Shown piece by piece: positions 27,005 to 34,729 of a DNA stretch of 64,000 nucleotides. The stretch spans positions 62,001 to 126,000 of the forward strand of contig JAHBYA010000004.1 of the NCBI GenBank assembly GCA_019636195.1, written 5' to 3'. Each line of letters starts with the position of its first letter. The stretch's first letter is position 1. The stretch is from Planctomycetota bacterium (GTDB taxonomy: Bacteria; Planctomycetota; UBA8742; UBA2392). Under the pieces are notes generated by a model that saw nothing but the letters and a program-made list of their open reading frames with translations, was not told where the DNA came from and did no database searches. The position numbers were made by a program, and so were the translations under genes.

Positions 27005-28669
27005 TTCAGCCTGCGCCGTCGCCCAGAGGGCCAGGGCTTCGCGGTTGATTTTGCTGTTGTGGCGGGCGTCCACAGGAAACGGGCCGTGAAACAGCACGCG
27101 CTTGACTTGACGTGTCAAGACGTGCTGCGCCGCCATGGCCAGAAGCTCATTCCCTATCCGCGCCTGCAACCCGGCATCGGGCACGTAGCCGTCGTGGCAC
27201 TCGATGACCACAACCGGCTCCTGCGCGCCCTTATCCCCCACACCCACCAGCGCGCTGCGGCTTACCGCGTTGTGGTTGTTGAACACGCCTTCCACCTGCT
27301 CAGGAAACAGCGGGCCTTGCGCGGTCCACACCGTGTGCGCCACGCGGCCGCAGTACCACAGACGGCCCTGCGCGTCTTTAAAGCCGGTGTCGCCCATGCG
27401 ATGCCAGAGCTGCGCGTCACCGATCTTGGCCAGACTTGTTGCCTCGGGCCGATTGAAGTACTCGCGCGTTGTGGGCGGGCTGGACACGATGACTTCGCCC
27501 ACTTCCCCCACCGGCAACTCGCGGGCGTCGTCGATATGCGCAATCGGGCCGTCCGTGATGGCGACGACCCTGGCTTCCACCCCAGCCACCGGTTTGCCCA
27601 CGCAGACGCCTTTGCCGGCTTGCGTGTCGTAGCGCGTTTCAGCCAGCACTTCGCTTGCGGCAATCGTGCTCAGCGGCAGGCTTTCGGTGGCGCCATAGGG
27701 AGTGTGCACGTCGCCGTCCGGCGCAATACGATCCTTGATTTGCGCCAGCGTCTGGTACGGCACAGCCGCGCCCGCGATCAGCACCCGCCGCAGCGTCGGC
27801 AGCGTCAGGTTGTGATCCAGCAGGTACGGGCCGACCTTGCGCCACACAGCCGGCGAAGCAAACGCCATCGTCGCCTTGTGCTGCCGGATTGCGCTTACAA
27901 TCTTTGCGGGGTCAACGCTTGCGGGGCGCGAAAAGTCCATGTCGGGCAGCACCACAGTCACGCCCATGGCCACACTGAACAACGCAAACAGGGCAAAGCA
28001 CGCGACATCCACTTCGCCCGGCTGTATGCCGTAGGTGTCGCGGATCATCCGTGTCTGGGACACAAAAATGCCGTGGTGATACACCACGCCCTTGGGCGCG
28101 CCGGTCGCGCCGCTTGTAAACAGGATCGCCGCCGCGTCGTGCCAGCGCGTGGGCGCGATTGCGCCGCCCCGTGCTTGCCGCTGCGCAAGCTGCTCGTACG
28201 TCGCGCCGCCCCACAGCCAGCGGCGCCCCACGGTCACGCGCTTGACGTCGCCGAACACGCCGCGGTAGCGCAGGCTGAGCGCGTGCGCCAACGGTATGCC
28301 GACCAGTGCGCTCGGTTTGGCCTCGGCGATACACTTGAGCAATGCATCCTTGCCCATGCCGGGGTCAACGACGACCGGCACGGCGCCCGCGCGAAACAGG
28401 GCAAACACCGTAACCACGAACTCAAGGCCCGGCTTGATCGCCATGACTGTGCGCGCGCCGTTGCAGATTCCAAGCTGGGTCAAGCCATTGGCGACGTTTT
28501 CAACGCGCCGGCCAAGATCGGCAAAGGTCATGTTGCGGCCGGTGCGCTGCTCGATCACAGCCACCGCATCAGGCCGCGCCCGGCGCTGTTCTTCGATAAA
28601 CGAAGCAACATTCGCCAAAGGCTCTTCGGCGTGCACGCTTGCTCTCGATTGTGCTTCTTTCACTATCAT
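26969..28669 (-). CDS. oleC: OleC, beta-lactone synthetase (AMP-dependent)
   Basis: A 566-residue ANL-superfamily enzyme. The P-loop-like motif is ILFTSGATGAPKGVVYHH, followed by HTPYGATESLP and the hinge segment MGDTGFKDAQGRLWYCGR. The C-terminal lysine region KRVLFHGPFPVDARHNSKINREAL is also typical. OleC converts the OleD beta-hydroxy acid into a beta-lactone using ATP. It lies between the GxxExxY unit and oleD. ATG 28669 is six bases downstream of the repeat end that follows oleB. Confidence 0.9.
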   Translation of the reverse strand: MIVKEAQSRASVHAEEPLANVASFIEEQRRARPDAVAVIEQRTGRNMTFADLGRRVENVANGLTQLGICNGARTVMAIKPGLEFVVTVFALFRAGAVPVVVDPGMGKDALLKCIAEAKPSALVGIPLAHALSLRYRGVFGDVKRVTVGRRWLWGGATYEQLAQRQARGGAIAPTRWHDAAAILFTSGATGAPKGVVYHHGIFVSQTRMIRDTYGIQPGEVDVACFALFALFSVAMGVTVVLPDMDFSRPASVDPAKIVSAIRQHKATMAFASPAVWRKVGPYLLDHNLTLPTLRRVLIAGAAVPYQTLAQIKDRIAPDGDVHTPYGATESLPLSTIAASEVLAETRYDTQAGKGVCVGKPVAGVEARVVAITDGPIAHIDDARELPVGEVGEVIVSSPPTTREYFNRPEATSLAKIGDAQLWHRMGDTGFKDAQGRLWYCGRVAHTVWTAQGPLFPEQVEGVFNNHNAVSRSALVGVGDKGAQEPVVVIECHDGYVPDAGLQARIGNELLAMAAQHVLTRQVKRVLFHGPFPVDARHNSKINREALALWATAQAEAAKNRQGPPRQ

Positions 28670-28674
28670 GCTTT

Positions 28675-29143
28675 GAACCGCGAAGGGCCGCCAAGGACCG
28701 CTAAGTAACTACCTTTCCGTCAGTGCCATTCGTTTCCACTCGAGCTTCCCGCGCGACCCGAAGTTGATCAGCACACCCACGGGCATTCCCGTTGCACGCA
28801 GATAGTTGAGCAGCTGGGCCTCTTCGACTTCGGTCAGTGACTTCATTGCCTTGATCTCAACCACGACCTCGCCAAAGCAGATGAAGTCGGGGATGTACTT
28901 CTCTTTGAGACGCCTCTTTTTGTAGCGAATCGCAAGGTCAGGCTGAACGCGATGCGGCACAGCCCGATCCTCAAACTCGTACGGCAGCGCTTCTTGATAG
29001 ACGGCCTCCAGAAAGCCGTGTCCAAGTTCGCGGTGAACTTCAATCGCAGCGCCGACTACGGCAAACACCTCGTCTTTCATGATCAGTTCCGCCATAGCGC
29101 TCAACTCCTTCTCTTCGCGGTTCTTCGTGGTCCTTCGCGGTTC
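28675..29143. mobile_element. Repeat-bounded unit carrying a GxxExxY gene
   Basis: Terminal perfect inverted 11-mers GAACCGCGAAG (28675) and CTTCGCGGTTC (ending 29143), each extended by imperfect 9-base units, enclose one gene. The unit fills the entire oleB-oleC gap and overlaps the oleB stop codon. It looks like a cargo cassette inserted into a tightly packed operon. No transposase is inside, so movement would need help in trans. Confidence 0.6.
28709..29095 (-). CDS. GxxExxY protein (PD-(D/E)XK nuclease-like)
   Basis: A 128-residue protein with the signature GxxExxY at 27-33 (GHGFLEAVYQEAL). The C-terminal half has PDFICFGEVVVEIKAMKSLTEVEEAQLLNYLRATG, the D...ExK core of the PD-(D/E)XK fold. 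The biological role of this family is not known. It has nothing evident to do with olefins. ATG 29095 has AAGGAG nine bases upstream. Terminal inverted repeats enclose it. Confidence 0.88.
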   Translation of the reverse strand: MAELIMKDEVFAVVGAAIEVHRELGHGFLEAVYQEALPYEFEDRAVPHRVQPDLAIRYKKRRLKEKYIPDFICFGEVVVEIKAMKSLTEVEEAQLLNYLRATGMPVGVLINFGSRGKLEWKRMALTER

Positions 29144-30161
29144 ATAGGTGCAGGCTTACGCTGCTGTGGTGTTCGTCGCTGTAGTCCTGCGGCTTGCCGC
29201 TGAGAAACTTGCCCATGGCCGTAATGATCTGGGGCCGGGCGTCTTCGACCACAAAGTGCCCGGCGTTTTCAAAGTACTGGGTTTCGGCGGCTGGAAAGCG
29301 GTACTGCCACTGCTGCAGAAAATGATCGTTGAACACAAAGTCGTGCCGGCCCCAGCACAGCAGCATCGGGTGCTGCTTGAACTGCGTCAGCCCGGCTTCC
29401 ACCTGCTTGAGCGTCGCCCAGCTCGCGTGCGCTTCGTCCATCGGGATGTCCTGCACGAAGCGCAGGTTGGCGATGCGATCTTCCCAGCTTGCGTATGGCG
29501 CCAGATAGCCCGCCTTGGCCTCGGCGCTGAGCGGCGTTTTTGCGCACCGCGCCAACGCCCCGCGCACAAACGCGTTCAAGCCGCGAATCGCCAGCGCGCC
29601 AAAACCCGGCACGCGGCACAAGCCGATGCTGGCCGGCATGTGCCGGCTGGGAAACGCCGCGGTATTGAAAATGACAAACCCGCGCACACGGTCCGGGATT
29701 TGCGCAGCCAAACCCATGCCGATGGCACCGCCCCAGTCGTGCAGGCAAAGCACGATGTCGCGCAGGTCCAGCGCGTACACCAGGCTGCGCGCGTTGGCGA
29801 TGTGCTGCTCCAGCGTGTACGGATAATGCTGCGGCTTGTCGGACAGGCCGCAACCCATGTGGTCGGGGGCGATGCAGCGGTGCGTGGTCCGAAAGTGCTG
29901 GATCAGGTGGCGCCAGTAGAAACTCCAGGTCGGGTTGCCGTGCAGGAACAGTAGCGCAGGCGTCCCGCCTGCACTTGCCGTGGAAATCCTGTCCTCGGCA
30001 TTCGCGGACCGGAGGTCCGCGACGCTTGCAGGCCGGAGGCCTGCGCTCCCTTCATCTATGTAATGCATGCGCACTTCGCCCAAGTCGAGCCAATGATCGG
30101 CGAAGGGATATTCGCGCTCCCAGATGCCGGTGAAGGGGCGGGCCTGTTCAAGGGTCACCAT
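29142..30161 (-). CDS. oleB: OleB, beta-lactone decarboxylase, with in-frame REP insertion
   Basis: A 339-residue alpha/beta hydrolase of the haloalkane-dehalogenase-like branch. Oxyanion motif LFLHGNPTWSFYW at 71-83; nucleophile D142 in CLHDWGGAIGMG; a late His in AGHFVVEDARP. OleB opens the OleC beta-lactone with loss of CO2 to give the cis-olefin. Residues about 38-70 (GSAGLRPASVADLRS...SAGGTPAL) are a translated 99-bp REP doublet between YIDE and the oxyanion loop. ATG 30161 overlaps the oleA end. The insertion may or may not spoil activity, as it sits in a surface loop before the core strand. Confidence 0.88.
   Translation of the reverse strand: MVTLEQARPFTGIWEREYPFADHWLDLGEVRMHYIDEGSAGLRPASVADLRSANAEDRISTASAGGTPALLFLHGNPTWSFYWRHLIQHFRTTHRCIAPDHMGCGLSDKPQHYPYTLEQHIANARSLVYALDLRDIVLCLHDWGGAIGMGLAAQIPDRVRGFVIFNTAAFPSRHMPASIGLCRVPGFGALAIRGLNAFVRGALARCAKTPLSAEAKAGYLAPYASWEDRIANLRFVQDIPMDEAHASWATLKQVEAGLTQFKQHPMLLCWGRHDFVFNDHFLQQWQYRFPAAETQYFENAGHFVVEDARPQIITAMGKFLSGKPQDYSDEHHSSVSLHL
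29951..30049. repeat. REP doublet C, 99 bp, in frame within oleB
   Basis: GTAG head with a GCAGGCG-tcc-CGCCTGC hairpin, then CACTTGCCGTG (also found at the left end of the RAYT element), an inner palindrome GCGGACC-gga-GGTCCGC, and an inverted REP ending CTGCGCTCC. Length 33 x 3 bases. Confidence 0.85.
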
Positions 30162-31180
30162 TGCACCCCCAGGTTCAGGCAAACCAGGCCGCTGCCAATG
30201 CCCAACAGGGCAATCTTGTCACCGGCTTGCACGCGGCCGTCGCGCGCGCCCAGGTCAAGGCTGATCGGCAGGCTTACGCTGCCCATGTTGCCCAGCGTTT
30301 CGACGGTCGGGTAATCGCGCGAGGCGTCAAGCTCAAGCTTTTCAAACAGCAGTTTGCGGTGCATCACGCCGACCTGGTGGGTAAACACGCGCGCGACGGC
30401 GTTGTTGTCCCAGCCCAGCAGCTCGCGGGTTTGCGCCCACACGCGCTGTGCCAGTGTTACGCCGGCGTGCATCAGGGCCTCGCTGTCGGTCTGCATCAAT
30501 GGGCCCTGCGCGCCCGGCGTCATGCCGCCCTGGCACAGGTGGTTGGCGGTGCTGTCGGTCAGCATCACGCCGCCAAGCAGTTTGTGACTGCCTTGACGGG
30601 TCAACACCATGGCGGCCGCGCCGCTGCCGATAGTCAGGCTGGCAAAACTCAGCTTGCTCGCGCGGCGGTCAATGCCCGTGTCTTCGTTCAGGCGCTTGAT
30701 TGTGGCTTCCACCAGCGGGCCGCCGTCTTCACCGGCGACAATCAGGGCGGCTTCAATGTGGCCAAGCTCAATGGCGGTTGCGGCCACGATCATGGCGTTG
30801 GCAAAGCCAAGGCAGGCGTTGCTCAGGTCATAGCAGGCGCAGCTTGCGGGCAGCTTCAGGCCTGCGTGCACCACGCTGGCGGTCGCGGGCTCCATGAAGT
30901 CGCGGCACACACTCGAAAAGATCAGCAAGCCGATGCTGTCGCGCTTGATGCTGCTTTCAGCCAAAGCCTTTTCGGCGGCTTGGATCGCGATGGCGCTGGG
31001 GCGGGTGCCGGGTTCAAAGTGGCGGCGCTCACGTATGCCGGTCATCAGCTCAATGCGCCCCGGATGAAAACCAAGGCGGGCGTATGCGGGTGCCAGGCGG
31101 TCTTCAATTTCAAGGGAGGTCACGACACGTTCCGGCAGAACGTGGGCGATGGCGTCGATATGGACGTTGTTGAAACGCAC
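30155..31180 (-). CDS. oleA: OleA, head-to-head acyl condensing enzyme
   Basis: A 341-residue thiolase-superfamily enzyme of the KAS III branch. Catalytic C123 (LSNACLGFANAM), H268 (VFTHQVGVMHRK) and N298 (ETLGNMGSVSLP) are all present, with E97 in CRDFMEPATASVVH, the glutamate that OleA-type enzymes use to activate one acyl chain. OleA joins two acyl-CoA molecules to a beta-keto acid. GTG 31180 is set by GGAGA six bases upstream and the family start FNNVHIDAIAHVLPE. First gene of the locus. Confidence 0.92.
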   Translation of the reverse strand: MRFNNVHIDAIAHVLPERVVTSLEIEDRLAPAYARLGFHPGRIELMTGIRERRHFEPGTRPSAIAIQAAEKALAESSIKRDSIGLLIFSSVCRDFMEPATASVVHAGLKLPASCACYDLSNACLGFANAMIVAATAIELGHIEAALIVAGEDGGPLVEATIKRLNEDTGIDRRASKLSFASLTIGSGAAAMVLTRQGSHKLLGGVMLTDSTANHLCQGGMTPGAQGPLMQTDSEALMHAGVTLAQRVWAQTRELLGWDNNAVARVFTHQVGVMHRKLLFEKLELDASRDYPTVETLGNMGSVSLPISLDLGARDGRVQAGDKIALLGIGSGLVCLNLGVQW

Positions 31181-31234
31181 GCGGCTCTCCGGGTGGGCAA
31201 GGATGCGGGGAGAGCGTGTGGAAAACAAGGTTTT

Positions 31235-31272
31235 CGTTCGGGTTTTTCAGGAATTCTTGAAATCAACGAACG
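31235..31272 (-). promoter_or_regulatory. 38-bp dyad upstream of oleA, candidate operator
   Basis: TTTCAGGAATTCTTGAAA is a near-perfect palindrome (8 of 9 pairs), and CGTTCG/CGAACG lie symmetrically outside it about the same centre. It is 55 bp before the oleA GTG in the 315-bp divergent gap. The rest of this gap holds no gene. Confidence 0.5.
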
Positions 31273-31320
31273 TCTTGAACCATCTGAACTCTACGAGACA
31301 TTGAACGGCCCTGTTTAAAC

Positions 31321-31344
31321 AGAGTAACAGAGTAACAGAGTAAC
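31321..31344. repeat. Three tandem copies of AGAGTAAC
   Basis: Three exact 8-bp units, followed by GCAGAGCC and a nearby second GCAGAG. It lies in the oleA divergent gap and resembles the CGCAGAG-type dispersed repeats. Confidence 0.6.
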
Positions 31345-31495
31345 GCAGAGCCCACTTGGCGCAGAGCAGCCGGATGAAGAAACGAAAGCCCCGACAAGGT
31401 CCCGACCATCCCCGTTTCCCTGCTGGAAATGTGGGCATATCGCCCATGGACTTCGCTACAATTGCGCTTCCCTGGCCGTCCCCGTTGGTGCAGCC

Positions 31496-32701
31496 TTGCG
31501 CCTTTGCCTGCTGACTTTGCTGCTGCTGGCCCTGCCGCTTGCGGCGCAGGACCTCGACAAACTTACACGCGAGGTCAATGAAAAGTATGCAGCACTGGCC
31601 GCCGACGATGTGGCCGGCCGTCATGAACTGGCCAAGTGGTGCGCAGCACGCAAAATGCGCCGCAGCGAAACCCGCCTGTACCGCGAGATCATCAAGCTTG
31701 CGCCCGACGACGCTGTTGCCCGCAAGGCCCTTGGCCACGTGCAGGACAACGGCGTGTGGTACGAGTCCGAAGACGCGGTGCAGCATGCCCGGGGCAAGAC
31801 CCGCCTGCTGCAAGGCTGGGGCGACGCCGCCGACGGCCTGAAACCCGCGCACGACCACTGGCTGACCGATGAGCAGCTGAAGCAGCTCGAAGCCGGCGAA
31901 GCCCTGCGCGCCCACAAAGGCCGCGGCTGGCACGAGGTGCTGACCCGCGAGTACCGCGTGTACTCAGAACTCAAAGAGTCCGACACGCTGGACATGGCCC
32001 GCATGCTTGAACTCGCGGTGCGGCAATGGCGCGCCGAAATCGACAAGCCCTATGAAGCGGGCAAGAACTGGACGCTGCACGTGCGCATCCTGAAATCGCG
32101 CGACGCCTACGTGGCGATGATCAAGGACGACATTGAAACTTTCGACCAGGGGCTGGCAAAAAGCCACGGTTTCTTTGACGGCCGCGCGTGCTGGGGCGGG
32201 TGGTTTGACAGCGCGTACCGCACGCGGCGCATTTTTCTGCACGAGGCGCGGCACCAGTTTGACCTGCTGGTGGCGGGCACTTTCCGGCACATGCCCGCGT
32301 GGTACCGCGAGGGCATTGCCGAGTTTCACAGCGTGCATGAGTGGGACGGCAAAGCCCTGAAAATGGGCGTGCTGAACAGCAAGACCAACGAGCACCTGCA
32401 CTTCCTGCAACGCATCTGCAAACGCAAGAAGCTGAAGGGGGCCGAAGCCCAAATTCAGGGCGGCTGGGAAGGCGACATCGACCCCGAGTTTTACCAGCAA
32501 GCCTGGGCCTTCATGTACTACCTGCGGACCACGCACGCTGAAGGCTTTGCCAAATTCGAAGCGGAGTTGTTGGCTGGCAAGCTCGACGACCCAGCCAAAC
32601 GGCTCGAGGCCTTCAAGAAGCACGTGGCAGAAGACCCTAAAGCTTTTGACAAAGGCTACTTAGATCAAACTACCAAGTGGGCCGACTCGTACGGGGGCTG
32701 A
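31496..32701 (+). CDS. Secreted HExxH protein (DUF1570-like)
   Basis: A 401-residue protein with a signal peptide (MRLCLLTLLLLALPLAAQ). A helical N-terminal region leads to a putative zinc site at 249-253, HEARH (FLHEARHQFDLLVAG), followed by WYREGIAEFHSVHEWDG with a Glu about 20 residues later. This layout matches the DUF1570 group often seen in planctomycetes, thought to be metallopeptidases. The start is TTG 31496, the only codon that gives a proper signal. The gene opens away from oleA. Confidence 0.65.
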   Translation: MRLCLLTLLLLALPLAAQDLDKLTREVNEKYAALAADDVAGRHELAKWCAARKMRRSETRLYREIIKLAPDDAVARKALGHVQDNGVWYESEDAVQHARGKTRLLQGWGDAADGLKPAHDHWLTDEQLKQLEAGEALRAHKGRGWHEVLTREYRVYSELKESDTLDMARMLELAVRQWRAEIDKPYEAGKNWTLHVRILKSRDAYVAMIKDDIETFDQGLAKSHGFFDGRACWGGWFDSAYRTRRIFLHEARHQFDLLVAGTFRHMPAWYREGIAEFHSVHEWDGKALKMGVLNSKTNEHLHFLQRICKRKKLKGAEAQIQGGWEGDIDPEFYQQAWAFMYYLRTTHAEGFAKFEAELLAGKLDDPAKRLEAFKKHVAEDPKAFDKGYLDQTTKWADSYGG

Positions 32702-32810
32702 ACTTGCAGTAGTGATTTCTTTTCACTAGTCCGTGTAGGATTTTGGTTGCTTGCCCCACTCAGTAGTTACAATGCCGCTGGTGCATTTGCTGGGTCTATT
32801 GGAGAGGACG

Positions 32811-33782
32811 ATGCAGCGAAAGCTTTTGATGGGCGCGGCCTTGCTGGGTGTGTTCGCCCTGGCAGGTATCTTTGCGCAACCACTTGCCAGCCAGTGATGA
32901 GGCGGCGGCGGCGGGGGCGGTGCCTCCGGTGGAGTGGGTGGCGGTGACAGTGGCGCGCCGGGCGGAAGCTCAGGCGGCGCTGCAAAGGCCGCACTTAACA
33001 AGGACAAGTACAAGAAGGGTAGCGGCGGTCCCGGCAAGAAGCGCTGGGGCGGCAGCAGCGGCGACGCCGCAATCCCTGAAGATGAACTGATCGACTGGCA
33101 GGTCGCCAAGATCGACAAGATTGAGTCGTACCAGAAAAAGAAGAAGCCCATCATCCTCTTCTTCCTTGAAGAGGGCATGGACGCTGTCGATGGCAGTCGC
33201 GAGATCCACGACAAGGAACTCGCGGAAATGGCCAAGAAGGGCGACGCCGTGTTCCTGCTCATTGAGCACAACGGAGACCGCACGCCCAGCCTGGATACCG
33301 GCAGCCCGATCCCGACCAGCAAGCTCGCCAGTCCCAACCCGGCGCGCGAGTACAAGGTCAACAAGTACCCCAGCCTGCTGGTGTGCGACTACCACGGCAA
33401 CGAGTATCACCGCTTTGACAAGTGCCCGACCGTCAAGGACCTGAAGAAGCGCCTTGATGGGCTTGGCGACGCGATCGAGGCCGCCGAGCAGCGCCTGCGC
33501 AAGAATGTGGACCTGGCCAAGGGCCAGCTGGAGAAGAAGGACTACCGCAAGTTCTTCCAGTCACTGTTCACGAACTTCAAAGAGGGCATTGTGGGCCTCG
33601 AAGCGCAGAACGAGGGCATCAAGATCTACCGCGAAGTCATTGATACCACGCGCGAAGAGATCAACGATATCCTCGAGAAGCGCCCCGCCGACGGCCAGGC
33701 GCGTTTGAAGGAACTGAGCAAGAACTTCCGCGACACTGAGTTGCGCAAGGAAATCGACGACGCCATCAAGATTCTGAAGTAA
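32811..33782 (+). CDS. Secreted thioredoxin-fold protein with two in-frame UGA codons
   Basis: ATG 32811 has a strong GGAGAGG site and encodes a 28-residue signal peptide (MQRKLLMGAALLGVF..., ending QPLASQ). Codons 29 and 30 are TGA TGA (32895-32900). The same frame then runs open for 293 codons: a Gly-rich linker, a thioredoxin-like domain (PIILFFLEEGMDAV ... YKVNKYPSLLVCDYHGNEY) with no CxxC, and a helical tail (LRKNVDLAKGQLEKKDYRKF). From GTG 32934 the domain could be made without the signal, but that start lacks a ribosome site. A paralogue at 43310-44116 has UGA at the same codon. UGA recoding is possible; so is a pseudogene. Confidence 0.6.
32912..32928 (+). promoter_or_regulatory. SECIS-like hairpin after the double UGA
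   Basis: CGGGGGC-GGT-GCCTCCG forms a 7-bp stem (one G-U pair) with a GGU loop. It begins 11 nt after the second TGA, like the 11-nt UGA-to-upper-stem spacing of E. coli fdhF. The region is very G-rich, so chance pairing is possible. Confidence 0.35.
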
Positions 33783-33800
33783 CGGCGTCATGCAGCATCC

Positions 33801-33828
33801 AAGGGGCGGCTTCGGCCGCCCCTTTTGC
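33801..33828 (+). terminator. Rho-independent terminator
   Basis: AAGGGGCGGC-TTCG-GCCGCCCCTT: a 10-bp stem with a UUCG tetraloop, then TTGCG. It ends the UGA-containing gene, which argues that the whole frame is a transcribed unit. Confidence 0.8.
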
Positions 33829-33907
33829 GTGTCTGCCAGACTTTTGGCGGGGAATTTTCCTTGACCACGGGGTACGGTCACGTTGACGCAACACCCAGGA
33901 GACCGCC

Positions 33908-34675
33908 ATGCGAAACCTTGCGATGTCCGTGCTGCTCGGTACTGCCGCCGCCCTGATGTTCAGCGCCTGCCACCCGGTGTACGTCGAGCGCAAACCGGAA
34001 AAGTCCCAGCCGGCCATCCCTGCCGGCGGCGCCGACTTCGGCTTGCTTGACCACTTTCATCAGACCTACGCCGAGCGCAGCTTCAGCAGCAGCGGTGACC
34101 TGGACGGCTTTGAGTTTTCGCTGGCGCGCACCAGTGTCGTTGTGATCACCATGACCGGCACGGGCAGCGTGGACGGCTTTCTTGAACTGTACGACCTGCA
34201 CTTCGGCTTTCTGGGCGGCGACAACGACGGCGGCCCGGGCAACGACCCCGTGATTGTCGGGCAGCTTTCGGCGGGCGACTACTACTTCATTGCCGGCACC
34301 TTCGGCGGCAGCGGTAACTACGCGGTGGACATCAGTGTTGAACCGACCGGCGGCGCGGACTTCGGCGTGATGTCGGTGCCTGACAGCCTGCTCGACAGCG
34401 GCGGCAGCATCAGTGACTCACTCGACGTGGACAGCTACATCTTCACTGTGTACAGCAACTGCACCTGCGACATCTTTCTGACCCGCGACACCGGCAACTT
34501 CGACGGCAACCTGCAACTGATGGACGAGTACGGAAACCAGCTGGCGTACATCGACCCCATCGGCCTGGGCGACCCCGCGATCCTCCTGCAGGGCCTGACG
34601 CCCGGCACTTACATCGTGCGTGTCGGCGCATCCAGCGGCAGCGGCAACTACACCATCCAGATCGACACTTACTAG
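33908..34675 (+). CDS. Lipoprotein with two PPC-like domains
   Basis: A 255-residue lipoprotein (lipobox FSAC, Cys at residue 21). Two similar beta-sandwich domains follow, each with the pre-peptidase C-terminal pattern: DLDGFEFSLARTSVVVITMTG ... AGDYYFIAGTFGGSGNYAVDI and LDVDSYIFTVYSNCTCDIFLT ... PGTYIVRVGASSGSGNYTIQI. PPC domains usually assist secretion or binding in extracellular enzymes; no enzyme domain is attached here. A strong terminator follows. Confidence 0.75.
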   Translation: MRNLAMSVLLGTAAALMFSACHPVYVERKPEKSQPAIPAGGADFGLLDHFHQTYAERSFSSSGDLDGFEFSLARTSVVVITMTGTGSVDGFLELYDLHFGFLGGDNDGGPGNDPVIVGQLSAGDYYFIAGTFGGSGNYAVDISVEPTGGADFGVMSVPDSLLDSGGSISDSLDVDSYIFTVYSNCTCDIFLTRDTGNFDGNLQLMDEYGNQLAYIDPIGLGDPAILLQGLTPGTYIVRVGASSGSGNYTIQIDTY

Positions 34676-34682
34676 GTCACGC

Positions 34683-34729
34683 AAACCGGGACAGGCGCCC
34701 TGGGTGCCTGTCCCGGTTTTCACTTTTTT
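34683..34729 (+). terminator. Strong rho-independent terminator
   Basis: A perfect 14-bp stem (AAACCGGGACAGGC / GCCTGTCCCGGTTT) with a 9-nt loop, followed by TTTTCACTTTTTTT. It ends the lipoprotein gene and touches the stop codon of the convergent rodA. Confidence 0.9.

Noticed and set aside
25838..28708. A 956-codon plus-strand open frame opposite oleC and oleD
   Set aside because: It is antisense to well-identified genes, has no recognisable domains and is Arg/His/Ala-rich as expected for GC-rich antisense frames.
31447..31449. ATG upstream of the DUF1570-like gene
   Set aside because: It is out of frame with the signal peptide and mature protein.
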